64,000 nt of DNA from Aestuariivirga sp. (GCF_020252405.1 NZ_JADCDA010000036.1:1-64000), one strand, 5' to 3'. Shown: positions 31,052-41,500, numbered from the stretch's first letter. The notes: generated by a model from the sequence alone, not told the origin. A program made the numbers and translations.

Positions 31052-32185
31052 ATGTTCGACAAAGTAAAACGTTTCTTCGCCACCGAAACCAAGCGCTCCG
31101 CCACGGCGCCCCTGATCGCGCTGCATCAGGCGGGGCGGCCGCGGTGGACGCCGCGGAATTACGCGGCGCTTGCGCAGGAGGGGTTCGCATCGAATGCCAT
31201 CGGCTATCGCTGCGTGCGCATGATCGCGGAGGCGGCGGGCTCGCTGCCCTGGCTGCTCTATGAAGGTGACCGCGAGATCGGCGCGCATCCGCTGCTCGAC
31301 CTGCTGAGGCGCCCCAACCCCGGCCAGCCGGGGCGGGAGTTCGGCGAGCAGCTCCATGGCTTCCTGCTGGTGGCGGGCAATGCCTATGTGGAGAAGGTGG
31401 AGATCGACGGGCTGCCGCGCGAGCTGCATGCGCTGCGGCCGGACAGGATGAGGGCGGTGGCGTCCGACAACGGCTGGGCGGAGGCCTATGATTACTCCGT
31501 CAACGGACAATCGGTGCGGCTGCCGCGCGAGAACGTGCTGCAGCTCCGGCTGTTCAACCCGCTGAACGACCATTACGGCATGTCGCCGCTCGAAGCCGCG
31601 CAGCCGGCGGTCGACACGCACAATGCGGCCTCCGGCTGGAACAAGGCGATGCTCGACAATTCGGCCCGGCCTTCCGGCGCGCTGGTTTACGCCTCGGGCG
31701 ACGGGCATCTGACGGTGGAGCAGTTCGAGCGGCTGAAGAAGGAGCTGGAGGAGAGCTACCAGGGCGCCTCCAACGCCGGAAGGCCGATGGTTCTGGAAGG
31801 CGGCCTCGACTGGAAGGAGATGGGCTATTCGCCCAAGGACATGGAATTCAGCGCGGCAAAGGATGGCGCGGCGCGGGAGATCGCGCTGGCATTCGGAGTG
31901 CCTCCGATGCTGCTCGGCATTCCGGGCGACAATACCTTCGCCAATTTCATGGAGGCGAACCGCAGCTTCTGGCGGCAGACCGTGCTGCCCATGGCGAGCC
32001 GCGTGGCCGAGGCGATGACGGGGTTTCTGTGTTCGGGCTCCCTCCGGCTCACCCATGATCTGGATCAGGTCGAGGCGCTGGCCGCCGACCGCGAGGCGCT
32101 GTGGGCGAGAGTCGGGAAGGCGGAGTTCCTGACGGATGACGAGAAGAGGGCGGCCGTGGGCTATGGGGCGGTGAAAAGCACGTAG
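31052..32185 (+). CDS. GTA portal protein, HK97 type (gp3)
   Basis: AIGYRCVRMIAEAAGSLPWLLYEG, HPLLDLLRRPNPGQPG, LAFGVPPMLLGIPGDNTFANFMEANRSFWRQTVLPM. Confidence 0.96.
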   Translation: MFDKVKRFFATETKRSATAPLIALHQAGRPRWTPRNYAALAQEGFASNAIGYRCVRMIAEAAGSLPWLLYEGDREIGAHPLLDLLRRPNPGQPGREFGEQLHGFLLVAGNAYVEKVEIDGLPRELHALRPDRMRAVASDNGWAEAYDYSVNGQSVRLPRENVLQLRLFNPLNDHYGMSPLEAAQPAVDTHNAASGWNKAMLDNSARPSGALVYASGDGHLTVEQFERLKKELEESYQGASNAGRPMVLEGGLDWKEMGYSPKDMEFSAAKDGAAREIALAFGVPPMLLGIPGDNTFANFMEANRSFWRQTVLPMASRVAEAMTGFLCSGSLRLTHDLDQVEALAADREALWARVGKAEFLTDDEKRAAVGYGAVKST

Positions 32186-32206
32186 AACAAACAACCCCCT
32201 TCAGTC

Positions 32207-32409
32207 CGTCATCCCGGCGAAAGCCGGGACCCAGCTTTCCGCTGGGTTGATGCCCAAAGCGGGGCCCCGGCTTTCGCCGGGGTGACGGCATGAGGGGAGT
32301 GCGTGCCCGACGCCCGAAGCGGGGTTCCGGCTTTCGCCGGGGTGACGGCATGAGGGGAGTGCGTGCCCGACGCCCGAAGCGGGGTTCCGGCTTTCGCCGG
32401 GGTGACGGC
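32207..32409. repeat. Family-B palindromic element expanded into a 60-bp tandem repeat
   Basis: 32281-32340 and 32341-32400 are identical; partial units flank them; each carries ccggctttcgccgg. Confidence 0.95.
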
Positions 32410-32430
32410 AAGAAAACTGAAGTTGGAGAG

Positions 32431-32931
32431 ATGAGGACAATGCAGACCCGCCGGGAAATGAGCCCGATGGGGCAGCCGCTTTGCGCCTGCTCGGGATCGG
32501 GGGTGTTCAGTGGCTACGCGAGCCTGTTCGGGGCGCGCGATCAGTCGGGCGATGTGGTGATGCCCGGCGCCTTCGCGGCCTCGCTCAGCAAGCGCGGCGC
32601 CTCCGACGTGCGCATGCTGTTCCAGCATGACGCGGCCGAGCCCGTGGGGACCTGGATCGACCTGCACGAGACGCCGAAGGGCCTGCATGTGACGGGCCGC
32701 CTCGACAGGAATGTGCAGCGGGCGCGGGAATTGCTCTCGCTGCTCGAAACGCGGGGCCTTGACGGCCTGTCGATCGGCTTCCGCACGGTGCGGGCGCGGC
32801 GCGACAGGGCGTCGGCCTCCCGGCTGCTCACCGAAATCGACCTCTGGGAGATCTCGCTGGTGACTTTCCCGATGCTCCCCGGAGCGCGGGTGACCGGCAT
32901 GAAGTGTGTTGCAAACAGAAAGGGTAAGTGA
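32431..32931 (+). CDS. GTA HK97-type prohead protease (gp4)
   Basis: FSGYASLFGARDQSGDVVMPGAFAASL, MLFQHDAAEPVGTW, GLDGLSIGFRTVRARRD, LWEISLVTFPMLPGARV. Confidence 0.95.
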   Translation: MRTMQTRREMSPMGQPLCACSGSGVFSGYASLFGARDQSGDVVMPGAFAASLSKRGASDVRMLFQHDAAEPVGTWIDLHETPKGLHVTGRLDRNVQRARELLSLLETRGLDGLSIGFRTVRARRDRASASRLLTEIDLWEISLVTFPMLPGARVTGMKCVANRKGK

Positions 32932-34152
32932 ATGGAGACGGGACTTGAGACCAAGGTCGCCTTCGGCGACATGATGCAGGCCTTCGAGGCCTTCAAGGAC
33001 GCGAATGACGAGCGCCTCGACCAGATCGAGAAGCGCATGGCGGCGGATGTGGTGACCTCCGAGAAGGTGGACCGCATCAACCGCGCGGTGGACGACGCCA
33101 GGGCCAGGCTCGACGAGCTGACGCTGAAGTCGCGCCGCCCGCAGCTTGCGGGCGAGACGGCGGACGCACAGCCCGTGGCGCGCGAGCACAAGGCGGCCTT
33201 CGACACCTATGTGAGGAAGGGCGAGGCCCACGGTCTTGCGGCGCTGGAGGCCAAGGCCATGTCGGTGGGCTCCGGCCCCGATGGCGGCTTCCTGGTGCCG
33301 CCGGAGGTCGAGGCCGAGATCGGGCGCAGGCTCTATGCGATCTCGCCGCTGCGCTCCATCAGCTCCATCCGCCAGATTTCGGCGGCGCTCTACAAGAAGC
33401 CGTTCTCGACGAATGGACTGGCGAACGGCTGGGTGGGCGAGACGCAGACCAGGCCGGAGACGGGCTCGATCACGCTGGCCGAGCTGCAGTTTCCGGCGAT
33501 GGAGCTCTATGCCATGCCGTCGGCCACGCAGACGCTGCTCGACGACGCCATCGTCAACATCGACCAGTGGCTGGCCGAGGAAGTGCAGCTGGTGTTCGCC
33601 GAGCAGGAGGGCATCGCCTTCGTCAACGGCGATGGCGTGAACAAGCCCAGGGGCTTCCTCGGCTACACCAAGGTGGCGGATGCGACCTGGACCTGGGGCA
33701 ATGTCGGCTATCTCGCCACCGGCGTGGCGGGGGGCTTCCCGGCCACCAACCCGTCCGACCGGCTGATCGACCTGATCTATGCGCTGAAGATCGGCTATCG
33801 CCAGAATGCGAGCTGGGTGATGAACCGCCGCACCCAGAGTGCGATCCGCAAGTTCCGCGACGTGAACGGAAATTACCTGTGGGAGCCCGCCGCACGGCCC
33901 GACGGCAAGGCGACGCTGATGAACTTCCCCATCACCGAATGCGAGCCGATGCCCGATGTGACAACCGACAGCTTCGCGCTGGGCTTCGGCGATTTCGCCT
34001 CCGGTTACCTGGTCGTCGACCGCGTGGGCGTGCGGGTGCTGCGCGATCCCTACTCCGCCAAGCCCTATGTGCTGTTCTACACCACGAAGCGCGTGGGCGG
34101 TGGCATCCAGAACTTCGAGGCGGTCAAGCTGATGAAGTTCGGCCTCACGTGA
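32932..34152 (+). CDS. GTA major capsid protein, HK97 family (gp5)
   Basis: N-terminal coiled-coil scaffold then GPDGGFLVPPEVEAEIGRRLYAISPLRSI...; phage_capsid pattern. Confidence 0.96.
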   Translation: METGLETKVAFGDMMQAFEAFKDANDERLDQIEKRMAADVVTSEKVDRINRAVDDARARLDELTLKSRRPQLAGETADAQPVAREHKAAFDTYVRKGEAHGLAALEAKAMSVGSGPDGGFLVPPEVEAEIGRRLYAISPLRSISSIRQISAALYKKPFSTNGLANGWVGETQTRPETGSITLAELQFPAMELYAMPSATQTLLDDAIVNIDQWLAEEVQLVFAEQEGIAFVNGDGVNKPRGFLGYTKVADATWTWGNVGYLATGVAGGFPATNPSDRLIDLIYALKIGYRQNASWVMNRRTQSAIRKFRDVNGNYLWEPAARPDGKATLMNFPITECEPMPDVTTDSFALGFGDFASGYLVVDRVGVRVLRDPYSAKPYVLFYTTKRVGGGIQNFEAVKLMKFGLT

Positions 34153-34718
34153 TGGGCCAGGTGCTTGTGCAGGCCCCGGCGAGCGAGCCCGTCTCGCTCG
34201 CCGAGGCCAAGGCGCAGCTGCGCGTGGTCAATGCCGACGACGACCAGCTGATCGCCTCGCTCGTCACCGCCGCCAGGCGCGTGGTGGAGGCGCGGACCGG
34301 CCTCAGCCTCATCGCGCAGGACTGGCTGTGTTTCCGCGATCAGTGGCCCGGGGATGGTGCGATCGAGCTTCCCGTAGCACCCCTGCGGGCGGTGGAGGAG
34401 ATCGCGGTCTTCGGCGAGGACGATGCCAAGGCGGTGATCGACCCGGCGCATTACTTCGCGGATGCCGCGTCGCGGCCGCCCCGCGTGCTGCTGCGCGGCT
34501 CGCGCGAATGGCCGCGTCCGGGGCGGGCGGCGAACGGCATCGCCATCCGCGCCGAGGCGGGTTTCGGCACATCCCCCCAGGATGTGCCGCAGCCGCTGCG
34601 CCAGGCCATCCTGCTGCTCGTCGCGCATTTCTATGCGCAGCGCGGCGAGGAGGCGGGGAGCGGCGTGCCGCTGACGCTCAACGCGCTGCTCGAGCCTTAC
34701 CGCATGGTGCGGCTGTGA
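34152..34718 (+). CDS. GTA head-tail connector/adaptor (gp6)
   Basis: PVSLAEAKAQLRVVNADDDQLIASLVTAARRVVEARTGLSLIAQDW, gp6-like connector. Confidence 0.93.
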   Translation: MGQVLVQAPASEPVSLAEAKAQLRVVNADDDQLIASLVTAARRVVEARTGLSLIAQDWLCFRDQWPGDGAIELPVAPLRAVEEIAVFGEDDAKAVIDPAHYFADAASRPPRVLLRGSREWPRPGRAANGIAIRAEAGFGTSPQDVPQPLRQAILLLVAHFYAQRGEEAGSGVPLTLNALLEPYRMVRL

Positions 34719-35113
34719 GCGCGGGGCTGGCCCTGCAGGAGGCGATGCGCGCCCGGCTCATCGCCGATGGCGCGGTGACGGCGGCCCTGGGCGGCGCTTA
34801 CGTCTTTGACGAGGCGCCGCGCGGCGCGCCGCCGGCTTACGTGGAGTTCACCTCCCTCGACACGCGGGACTGGAGCACCTTCGGCGAGGGCGGCTTCGAG
34901 CATTTCGTGTCGCTGGCGGTGCGCTCCAACAGCCGCGGGCGGACCCAGGCGCAGGAAGTCTCGGCGGCTGTCGAGGCTGCCCTCGATGGCGCGGAACTCA
35001 CGCTGCCGGGCCACCGGCTGGTGAACCTGCGGCTGATGTTCTGGAGCGTGGCGAAGACCGGGCAGTATTTCGGCGCGTCGCTGCGCTTCCGCGCGGCGAC
35101 GGAACCTCTTTAG
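34715..35113 (+). CDS. GTA tail terminator, DUF3168 (gp8-like)
   Basis: GTG start overlapping the gp6 stop; LQEAMRARLIADGAVTAALGG.YVFDEAPRGAPPAYVEF. Confidence 0.88.
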   Translation: MSAGLALQEAMRARLIADGAVTAALGGAYVFDEAPRGAPPAYVEFTSLDTRDWSTFGEGGFEHFVSLAVRSNSRGRTQAQEVSAAVEAALDGAELTLPGHRLVNLRLMFWSVAKTGQYFGASLRFRAATEPL

Positions 35114-35122
35114 GAGAGAGAC

Positions 35123-35536
35123 ATGGGTGCTCAGAAAGGGCGTGACCTGCTGCTCAAACTCGATGCGGCGGGAATGGGAAGCTTTGCCGCGGTGGCGGGC
35201 TTGCGCAGCAATCAGATCAGCTTCAACGCTGGGACGGTGGATGCGACGAGCCAGGAATCCGCCAGCCAGTGGCGCGAGCTGCTCGGCGGCGCCGGGATCA
35301 AGTCGGCGTCGATCCGCGGTTCCGGCATCTTCAAGGATGCGGCCTCGGATGCGGCGATCCGGTCGCTGTTCTTTGCCGGAACCATCCGCAACTGGCAGGT
35401 GGCGGTGCCGGATTTCGGCACGCTGACCGGGCCGTTCCAGATCGCCAGCCTCGAATTCGGCGGCCGGCACGACGGCGAGGTGAGTTTCGATCTCGCGCTC
35501 GAGTCGGCGGGCGAAATCACCTTCGCGGGCGTCTGA
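35123..35536 (+). CDS. GTA major tail tube protein, TP901-1 family (gp9)
   Basis: MGAQKGRDLLLKLDAAGMGSFAAVAGLRSNQISFNAGTVDATSQES. Confidence 0.95.
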   Translation: MGAQKGRDLLLKLDAAGMGSFAAVAGLRSNQISFNAGTVDATSQESASQWRELLGGAGIKSASIRGSGIFKDAASDAAIRSLFFAGTIRNWQVAVPDFGTLTGPFQIASLEFGGRHDGEVSFDLALESAGEITFAGV

Positions 35537-35537
35537 C

Positions 35538-35852
35538 ATGGCCAATGCACACCGGGGCGAGATCGAGGCCGAACTCTCCCACACGCGCTACGTCCTGTGC
35601 CTCACGCTGGGCGCGCTGGCCGAGCTCGAATATGCCTATGGCGGGGAGGACCTGATCGCCATCGCGCAACGCTTCGAGGCGGGCAAGATCTCCGCCACCG
35701 ATGCGATCCGCGTGATCGGCGCGGGGCTTCGCGGCGGCGGCAACGCCATCAGCGACGAGGAGGTGGCGGCGATGACGGCGGAGGGCGGCGCACAGGGCTT
35801 CCTGTCCATCGTCGTGCGTCTGCTGCGCGCCACCTTCGCGGGCGAGCCATGA
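35538..35852 (+). CDS. GTA gp10-like tail assembly protein
   Basis: MANAHRGEIEAELSHTRYVLCLTLGALAELEYAYGGEDLIAIAQRFEAGKISATD. Confidence 0.93.
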   Translation: MANAHRGEIEAELSHTRYVLCLTLGALAELEYAYGGEDLIAIAQRFEAGKISATDAIRVIGAGLRGGGNAISDEEVAAMTAEGGAQGFLSIVVRLLRATFAGEP

Positions 35853-36028
35853 AATTCCCGTGGGAGAAGATGATGGCGACGGGGCTCGGCACGCTGCGCC
35901 TCAGCCCGCGCGACTTCTGGGCCGCGACGCCGCGCGAAATCGCGGCGGCCTTTCCGAAACGCCAGCCCGGCGCGCTGCCGCGCGACGTGCTGGAACGCCT
36001 GCTCGAACAATTTCCGGATGACACATGA
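35849..36028 (+). CDS. GTA gp10.1-like tail assembly chaperone (rcc01693 type)
   Basis: 59 aa: MKFPWEKMMATGLGTLRLSPRDFWAATPREIAAAFPKRQPGALPRDVLERLLEQFPDDT; 4-bp overlaps on both sides. Confidence 0.85.
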   Translation: MKFPWEKMMATGLGTLRLSPRDFWAATPREIAAAFPKRQPGALPRDVLERLLEQFPDDT

Positions 36029-36576
36029 GCAACAATTCCCTTGACCAGATGAGCGGCCAGGCAGACCAGCTGAGGGGCCAGCTGCAGGATATCGACCGGC
36101 TCGCCGAGAGCGTGGGCAGCCGCATGGTGACGGCCTTCGCCAGCGCCGCCACGCAGGGGCGCAACCTGTCCGACGTGCTGAGGGGCCTCGGACTGTCGCT
36201 CGCCCGCATGGCGCTGTCGGCGGCGCTGAAGCCCCTGGGATCGATGCTCGGCGGGCTGACCGGCGGATTGATGAAGAATGCCGCGGGCAATGCCTTTTCC
36301 GGCGGCCAGGTGATCCCCTTCGCCGAGGGCGGCATCGTCAATTCGCCCACGCTCTTTGCGATGCGCGGGGCAACCGGGCTGATGGGCGAGGCGGGGCCGG
36401 AGGCGATCATGCCGCTGGCGCGCGGGTCCGATGGCAAGCTGGGCGTGCGCGGCGGCGGCGGCGTGAATGTGACGGTCAACATCTCCACCCCCGATGCGCA
36501 GGGCTTCCACCGCTCCCAATCCCAGGTCTCCGCGCTGATCGCCCGCGCCGTGGCGCGCGGCCAGAGGAATTTGTGA
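36025..36576 (+). CDS. GTA tape measure protein (gp11)
   Basis: 183 aa; FAEGGIVNSPTLFAMRGATGLMGEAGPEAIMPLARGSDGKLGV typical of tape-measure C-termini. Confidence 0.92.
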   Translation: MSNNSLDQMSGQADQLRGQLQDIDRLAESVGSRMVTAFASAATQGRNLSDVLRGLGLSLARMALSAALKPLGSMLGGLTGGLMKNAAGNAFSGGQVIPFAEGGIVNSPTLFAMRGATGLMGEAGPEAIMPLARGSDGKLGVRGGGGVNVTVNISTPDAQGFHRSQSQVSALIARAVARGQRNL

Positions 36577-36577
36577 C

Positions 36578-37201
36578 ATGAGCTTCGATGACGTGCGCTT
36601 CCCCACCGCCATCTCGCGCGGCAGTTCCGGAGGCCCGGAGCGCCGCACCGAGATCGTGGTGACGGGCTCGGGCGCCGAAGAGCGCAACAGCCGCTGGGCC
36701 TGCTCGCGCCGGCGCTACAACGCGGGCTTCGGGGTGAAGTCGCTCGATGACATTCACCGCGTGGTGGCCTTTTTCGAGGAGCGGCGCGGCAGGCTGCACG
36801 GCTTCCGCTGGAAGGACCCGCTCGACTTCAAGTCCTGCGCGCCCGCCGCGGCGGTGACGCCCCTGGACCAGGCGATCGGCACGGGCGACGGCGCGGCCGT
36901 CAAGTTCCAGCTGGTGAAGCGCTATGGCTCCGGCCTTCGCGACTATGTGCGCACCGTCACCAAGCCGGTGGCGGGGAGTGTGCGCGTTGCCGTGGGCGCC
37001 CAGGAGGTGACGGGCTTCAGCCTCGATGCGCTGACCGGCGTGGTGACGCTCGCAGCGGCCCCGCCCGCGGGCGCCGCGGTGACGGCGGGATTCTTCTTCG
37101 ACGTGCCGGTGCGTTTCGACACGGACGAACTGCGCATCAACCTCACGCAATTCGCCGGCGGGGATATTCCCGACATTCCCATTGTGGAGATCAGGACATG
37201 A
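36578..37201 (+). CDS. GTA distal tail protein, DUF2460/TIGR02217 (gp12)
   Basis: FDDVRFPTAISRGSSGGPERRTEIV, RRYNAGFGVKSLDDIHRVVAFFEERRGRLHGFRWKDPLDFKS. Confidence 0.95.
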   Translation: MSFDDVRFPTAISRGSSGGPERRTEIVVTGSGAEERNSRWACSRRRYNAGFGVKSLDDIHRVVAFFEERRGRLHGFRWKDPLDFKSCAPAAAVTPLDQAIGTGDGAAVKFQLVKRYGSGLRDYVRTVTKPVAGSVRVAVGAQEVTGFSLDALTGVVTLAAAPPAGAAVTAGFFFDVPVRFDTDELRINLTQFAGGDIPDIPIVEIRT

Positions 37202-38079
37202 GAACGCTTCCCGGCGGCCTGGCCCAGCATCTTGCCGGCGGCGCCACCACGCTCTGCCATTGCTGGCGGGTGGCGCTCAGGGGCGGCGAGGTGCTGGGCT
37301 TCACCGACCATGACCGCGATCTTGTCATCGACGGCACGCTCTATGAGGCGGAGGCCGGCTTCACGGCGAGCGAGATCGAATCCTCGCTGGGATTGTCGGT
37401 GGACAACCTCGAGGCTTCGGGCGCTCTCTCCTCCGCGCGCCTGAGCGAGGCGCGGCTGAAGGCGGGGGACTTCGACAATGCCGCGGTGGAGCTGTGGCGC
37501 GTCAACTGGCAGGACGTGGGCCAGCGGGTGCTGCTGAAGAAGGGCCATGTGGGCGAGGTGACGCGTGGACGCGGCTTCTTCACCGCCGAGCTGCGCGGCC
37601 TGTCGCATGTGCTGAACGAGCCGCGCGGGCGGCTTTACCAATATGGCTGCGACGCGGTGCTGGGCGATCAGCGCTGCGGGGTCGATCTCGGCAACCCGGA
37701 TTTCGCCGCCGCGGTTCAGGTCAATGCCTGCCGCGAACGGCGGATTCTCGAGGTGAGCGGGGCGTCGGGCTTCGCCGCGGGCTTCTTCGCCCATGGCACG
37801 CTCGCCTTCGCCACCGGGGCCAATGCCGGGCGCGGCGGCGCCATCAAATTCCACCGCGTGGCCGGCGCGCTGGTGAGCATCGAGCTGTGGCAGCCGCTGC
37901 TGTTCGACGCCGCGGCGGGCGACCAGCTTGTTCTGCGGGCGGGCTGCGACAAGCAGTTTTCCACCTGCCGCGCGAAGTTCAACAACGCGGCCAATTTCCG
38001 CGGCTTCCCGCACATGCCGGGCGACGACTTCGTGCTGGGTTACGCCGTGAAAAAGAAAACGACGAAAGGAAGGGGCTGA
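37198..38079 (+). CDS. GTA hub protein, DUF2163/BR0599 family (gp13)
   Basis: TTLCHCWRVALRGGEVLGFTDHDRDLVIDGTLYEAEAGFTASEIESSLGLSVDNLE; CDKQFSTCRAKFNNAANFRGFPHMPGDDFV. Confidence 0.95.
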   Translation: MRTLPGGLAQHLAGGATTLCHCWRVALRGGEVLGFTDHDRDLVIDGTLYEAEAGFTASEIESSLGLSVDNLEASGALSSARLSEARLKAGDFDNAAVELWRVNWQDVGQRVLLKKGHVGEVTRGRGFFTAELRGLSHVLNEPRGRLYQYGCDAVLGDQRCGVDLGNPDFAAAVQVNACRERRILEVSGASGFAAGFFAHGTLAFATGANAGRGGAIKFHRVAGALVSIELWQPLLFDAAAGDQLVLRAGCDKQFSTCRAKFNNAANFRGFPHMPGDDFVLGYAVKKKTTKGRG

Positions 38080-38510
38080 TGCTGGCGCAGGACAGGATCG
38101 TTGCCGCGGCGCGCGGCTGGATCGGCACGCCCTATCTGCACCAGGCAAGCCTGAAGGGCGTGGGAGCGGATTGTCTGGGTCTGGTGCGTGGCGTGTGGCG
38201 GGAGGTGGTGGGCGGTGAGCCGGAAACGCCGCCTCCCTACCAGCCCGGCTGGGCCGAAATGGGCGGCGGCGAAGCCATGGCGGAGGCGGCGCGGCGGCAT
38301 CTGACGGAGATCGCCTGCACGGACTATCGCCCCGGCGACGTGCTGCTGTTCCGCTGGCGGGCGCAGCTGCCGGCCAAGCATTGCGGCATCGCGGCGCCCG
38401 GCGGCCTCATGGTGCATGCGCAGGAGGGCGCCGCCGTGGCGGAGGTGGCGCTGTCGGCCTGGTGGCTGCGCCGCCTGGCCTTCGCCTTTCGCTTTCCGGA
38501 AGGTGCGTGA
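38079..38510 (+). CDS. GTA NlpC/P60 peptidase (gp14)
   Basis: ARGWIGTPYLHQASLKGVGADCLGLVRGVWREV; PAKHCGI. Confidence 0.93.
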   Translation: MLAQDRIVAAARGWIGTPYLHQASLKGVGADCLGLVRGVWREVVGGEPETPPPYQPGWAEMGGGEAMAEAARRHLTEIACTDYRPGDVLLFRWRAQLPAKHCGIAAPGGLMVHAQEGAAVAEVALSAWWLRRLAFAFRFPEGA

Positions 38511-41500
38511 TGGCGACCGTGGTTCTGCAGGCCGTGGGAACGGGCCTTGGCACGCTGCTGGGTGGCCCCGTGGGCGGCGTGATCGGCCGCGCGCTGGGCG
38601 CGGTGGCCGGGAGCTTCATCGACGAAAAGCTGTTCGGCGGCGACCGCACCGCCAAGGGCCCGCGGCTGGCGGACCTGCGCGTCATGGCCTCCACCGAGGG
38701 CGCGCCCATTGCGCGGCTGTGGGGGCGCATGCGGGTGGCGGGGCAAGTGATCTGGGCCACCGACTTCATCGAGAAAACGACGAGCGAGGGCGGCAAGGGC
38801 GGCGGGGGCGGGGGCGGCGGCGGCGGCGGCAAGGTGAAGACCTACAGCTATTCCGCCAGTTTTGCGGTTGCCCTGTGCGAGGGCGAGATCGACCGCATCG
38901 GCCGCGTCTGGGCGGATGGCCGGCCCTTCGACCTCAGCGGCGTGACGGCGCGCGTCCACACCGGCAGCGAAACCCAGGAGGCCGACAGCCTGATCGCCGC
39001 CATCCAGGGCCAGGGCATGGCGCCGGCCTATCGCGGGCTTGCCTATGTGGTGTTCGAGCAGCTGCCGCTGGAGGAGTTCGGCAACCGCCTGCCGCAGCTC
39101 TCCTTCGAGGTGCTGAAGGGGGTGGGCGGCATGGAAAGCCATGTCAGGGCGGTGAGCATCATCCCCGGCTCCACCGAGTTCGGCTATGACACCGAGATCG
39201 TGACGCGCCGGGCGGATGAGGGCGTGACGGCGCCCGAGAACGCCCATGCCTCCGCCGTGGACAGCGACTTCAGCGTGTCGCTGGATCAGCTGGAGGCAAG
39301 CTGCCGCAAGGCCGCCGCCGCCTCGCTGGTGGTGGCGTGGTTCGGCAACGACCTGCGCTGCGGGACGTGCCGCGTCCGGCCCGGGGTGGAAACCGCGGAC
39401 AAGCAGACCTCCCCCACCCTATGGAGCGTCAGCGGCATCGCGCGCGGCGCGGCGCATGTGGTGAGCCGGCGCGACGGCGGACCCGCCTTTGGCGGAACGC
39501 CTTCCGACGCCTCGGTGCTCCGCGCCATTGCGGAACTGAAGGCGCGGCGGCTGAAGGTGATGTTCCATCCCTTCCTGCTGATGGACATCGCACCCGGCAA
39601 TGCGCTGCCCGACCCTTATGGCGGGGCCGGACAGGCGGCCTACCCGTGGCGCGGGCGCATCACCGGCGCGCTGGCGCCGGGGCGCGCGGGATCGCCCGAC
39701 AAGACGCCTGCCGCGGCGGCCGAGGTCGCCGCCTTTGTGGGGCAGGCGCAGCCGCAGCATTTCACCGCGGCAGGCGCCGGCGTGACCTATTCCGGGCCGC
39801 CCGAATGGAGCTTCCGACGCATGATCCTGCATTATGCGAAGCTCTGCGCACTGGCGGGCGGGGTTGACGCGTTCCTGATCGGCAGCGAGCTGGCGGGACT
39901 GACCACGCTGCGGCGCGAGGCCAACGGCTTTCCCTTCGTTGCCGCCCTGATGCAGCTGGCGCAGGAGGTGAAGGCAATCCTGCCCGCCGCCCAGGTGTCC
40001 TATGGCGCGGACTGGAGCGAATGGTCCGGCCACCAGCCGGCCGACGGGACGGGGGACGTGTTCTTCCATCTCGATCCCTTCTGGTCGCTGCCGCAGGTGG
40101 GATTCATCGGCCTCGACAATTACCTGCCGATTGCCGACTGGCGCGACGGCGAGCGCCACCTTGACCGGCTGGCGGGGTGGACCTCGGTCTATGACACCGG
40201 CTACCTCAAGGCCAATATCGCCGGCGGCGAATATTTCGACTGGTATTACGCGAACGACGCCGACCGTGCGCTGCAGCAGCGCACGCCGATCAGCGACGTC
40301 GCCTGCGCCAAGCCCTGGGTGTTCCGCCGCAAGGACCTGAAGGGCTGGTGGATGAACCGCCATTACGACCGCCCGGGCGGCGTCGAAAGCGCGGTCCCCA
40401 CCGGCTGGACGCCGCAGTCGAAGCCCATCTGGTTCACCGAGGCGGGCTGCGCCGCGGTGGACAAGGGATCGAACGAGCCCAATGCCTTCATCGACGCCAA
40501 GTCGGCCGAGTCGCGCCTGCCGCCCTTCTCGAGCGGCGCGCGCGATGACCTGATGCAGGCCCGGCACGTGACGGCGCTTGATGAATTCTGGTCCGAGCCG
40601 GCCAACAATCCCGCCTCCGCGGTGGATGGACGGCGCATGGTGAATGCGGCGCGCATATTCCTCTGGGCCTGGGATGCGCGGCCCTTCCCGCAGTTTCCGG
40701 CGCGCGACGATGTGTGGGCCGATGCGCTGAACTACGAGCGCGGCCATTGGCTGAACGGGCGCGCCGGCATCGTGCCGCTGGGCCGCCTCGCCGCCGACGT
40801 GATGCAGAGCTACGGCCTTGACGATGTCGACGTTTCCGCCGTCGAGGGCCTGGTCGCGGGCTTCGCGATCGACCGCGTGATGTCGTGCCGCGACGCGCTG
40901 GAAGGGCTGATGCGGGCCATGGGCCTCGACGCGGTGGAAAGCGGCGGGACCCTGCGCGTCTTCATGCGGAAATCCGCCGCGATCACGGCGCTGACGCCCG
41001 ACGGGCTGGCGGAGGCGAAGCCGGAGGCCCCGCTCTACCGCATCACCAGGGCGCAGGAAACCGAGCTGCCGGCGGCGGTCAAGCTGTCCTACCTCGAAGC
41101 GGGCCTCGATTACCGCCTCGCCGTGGCGGAGGCGAAGCAGACGGGGGGCGCGGCGCGGCGCGACAGCCTCATCGAACTGCCCGCCGCGGTGACCCAGGCC
41201 GAGGCGCAAAAGCGGGCCCAGGTCGTGCTGCAGGAGGCCTGGGCGGGCCGCGAGACGGTGGAGCTCGCCCTGCCGCCCTCGCATCTCGCGCTGGAGCCGG
41301 GCGATGTCATTGCGCTCGGCCTCGATGACGGCAGCTACCTGCTGCGCATCGAGGAGATTGCCGAGGCCACGTCGCGGAAGATCCGTGGACGGAGCTTCGA
41401 CCGCGCCGTGCAGGAACCCGCCGATGCGCCGGACCGCGGCCAGTCCGGCGAGACGGCGGTGATTTACGGGCCGCCCGCCGTGCAGGCGATGGACCTCGCC

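Noticed and set aside
32281-32409. Possible CRISPR array
   Set aside because: Contiguous 60-bp identical units with no unique spacers and no cas genes; it is a tandem repeat of a palindromic element.
36025-36576. Tape measure gene truncated (only 183 aa)
   Set aside because: Short tape measures are normal for RcGTA-like particles; neighbours overlap cleanly.
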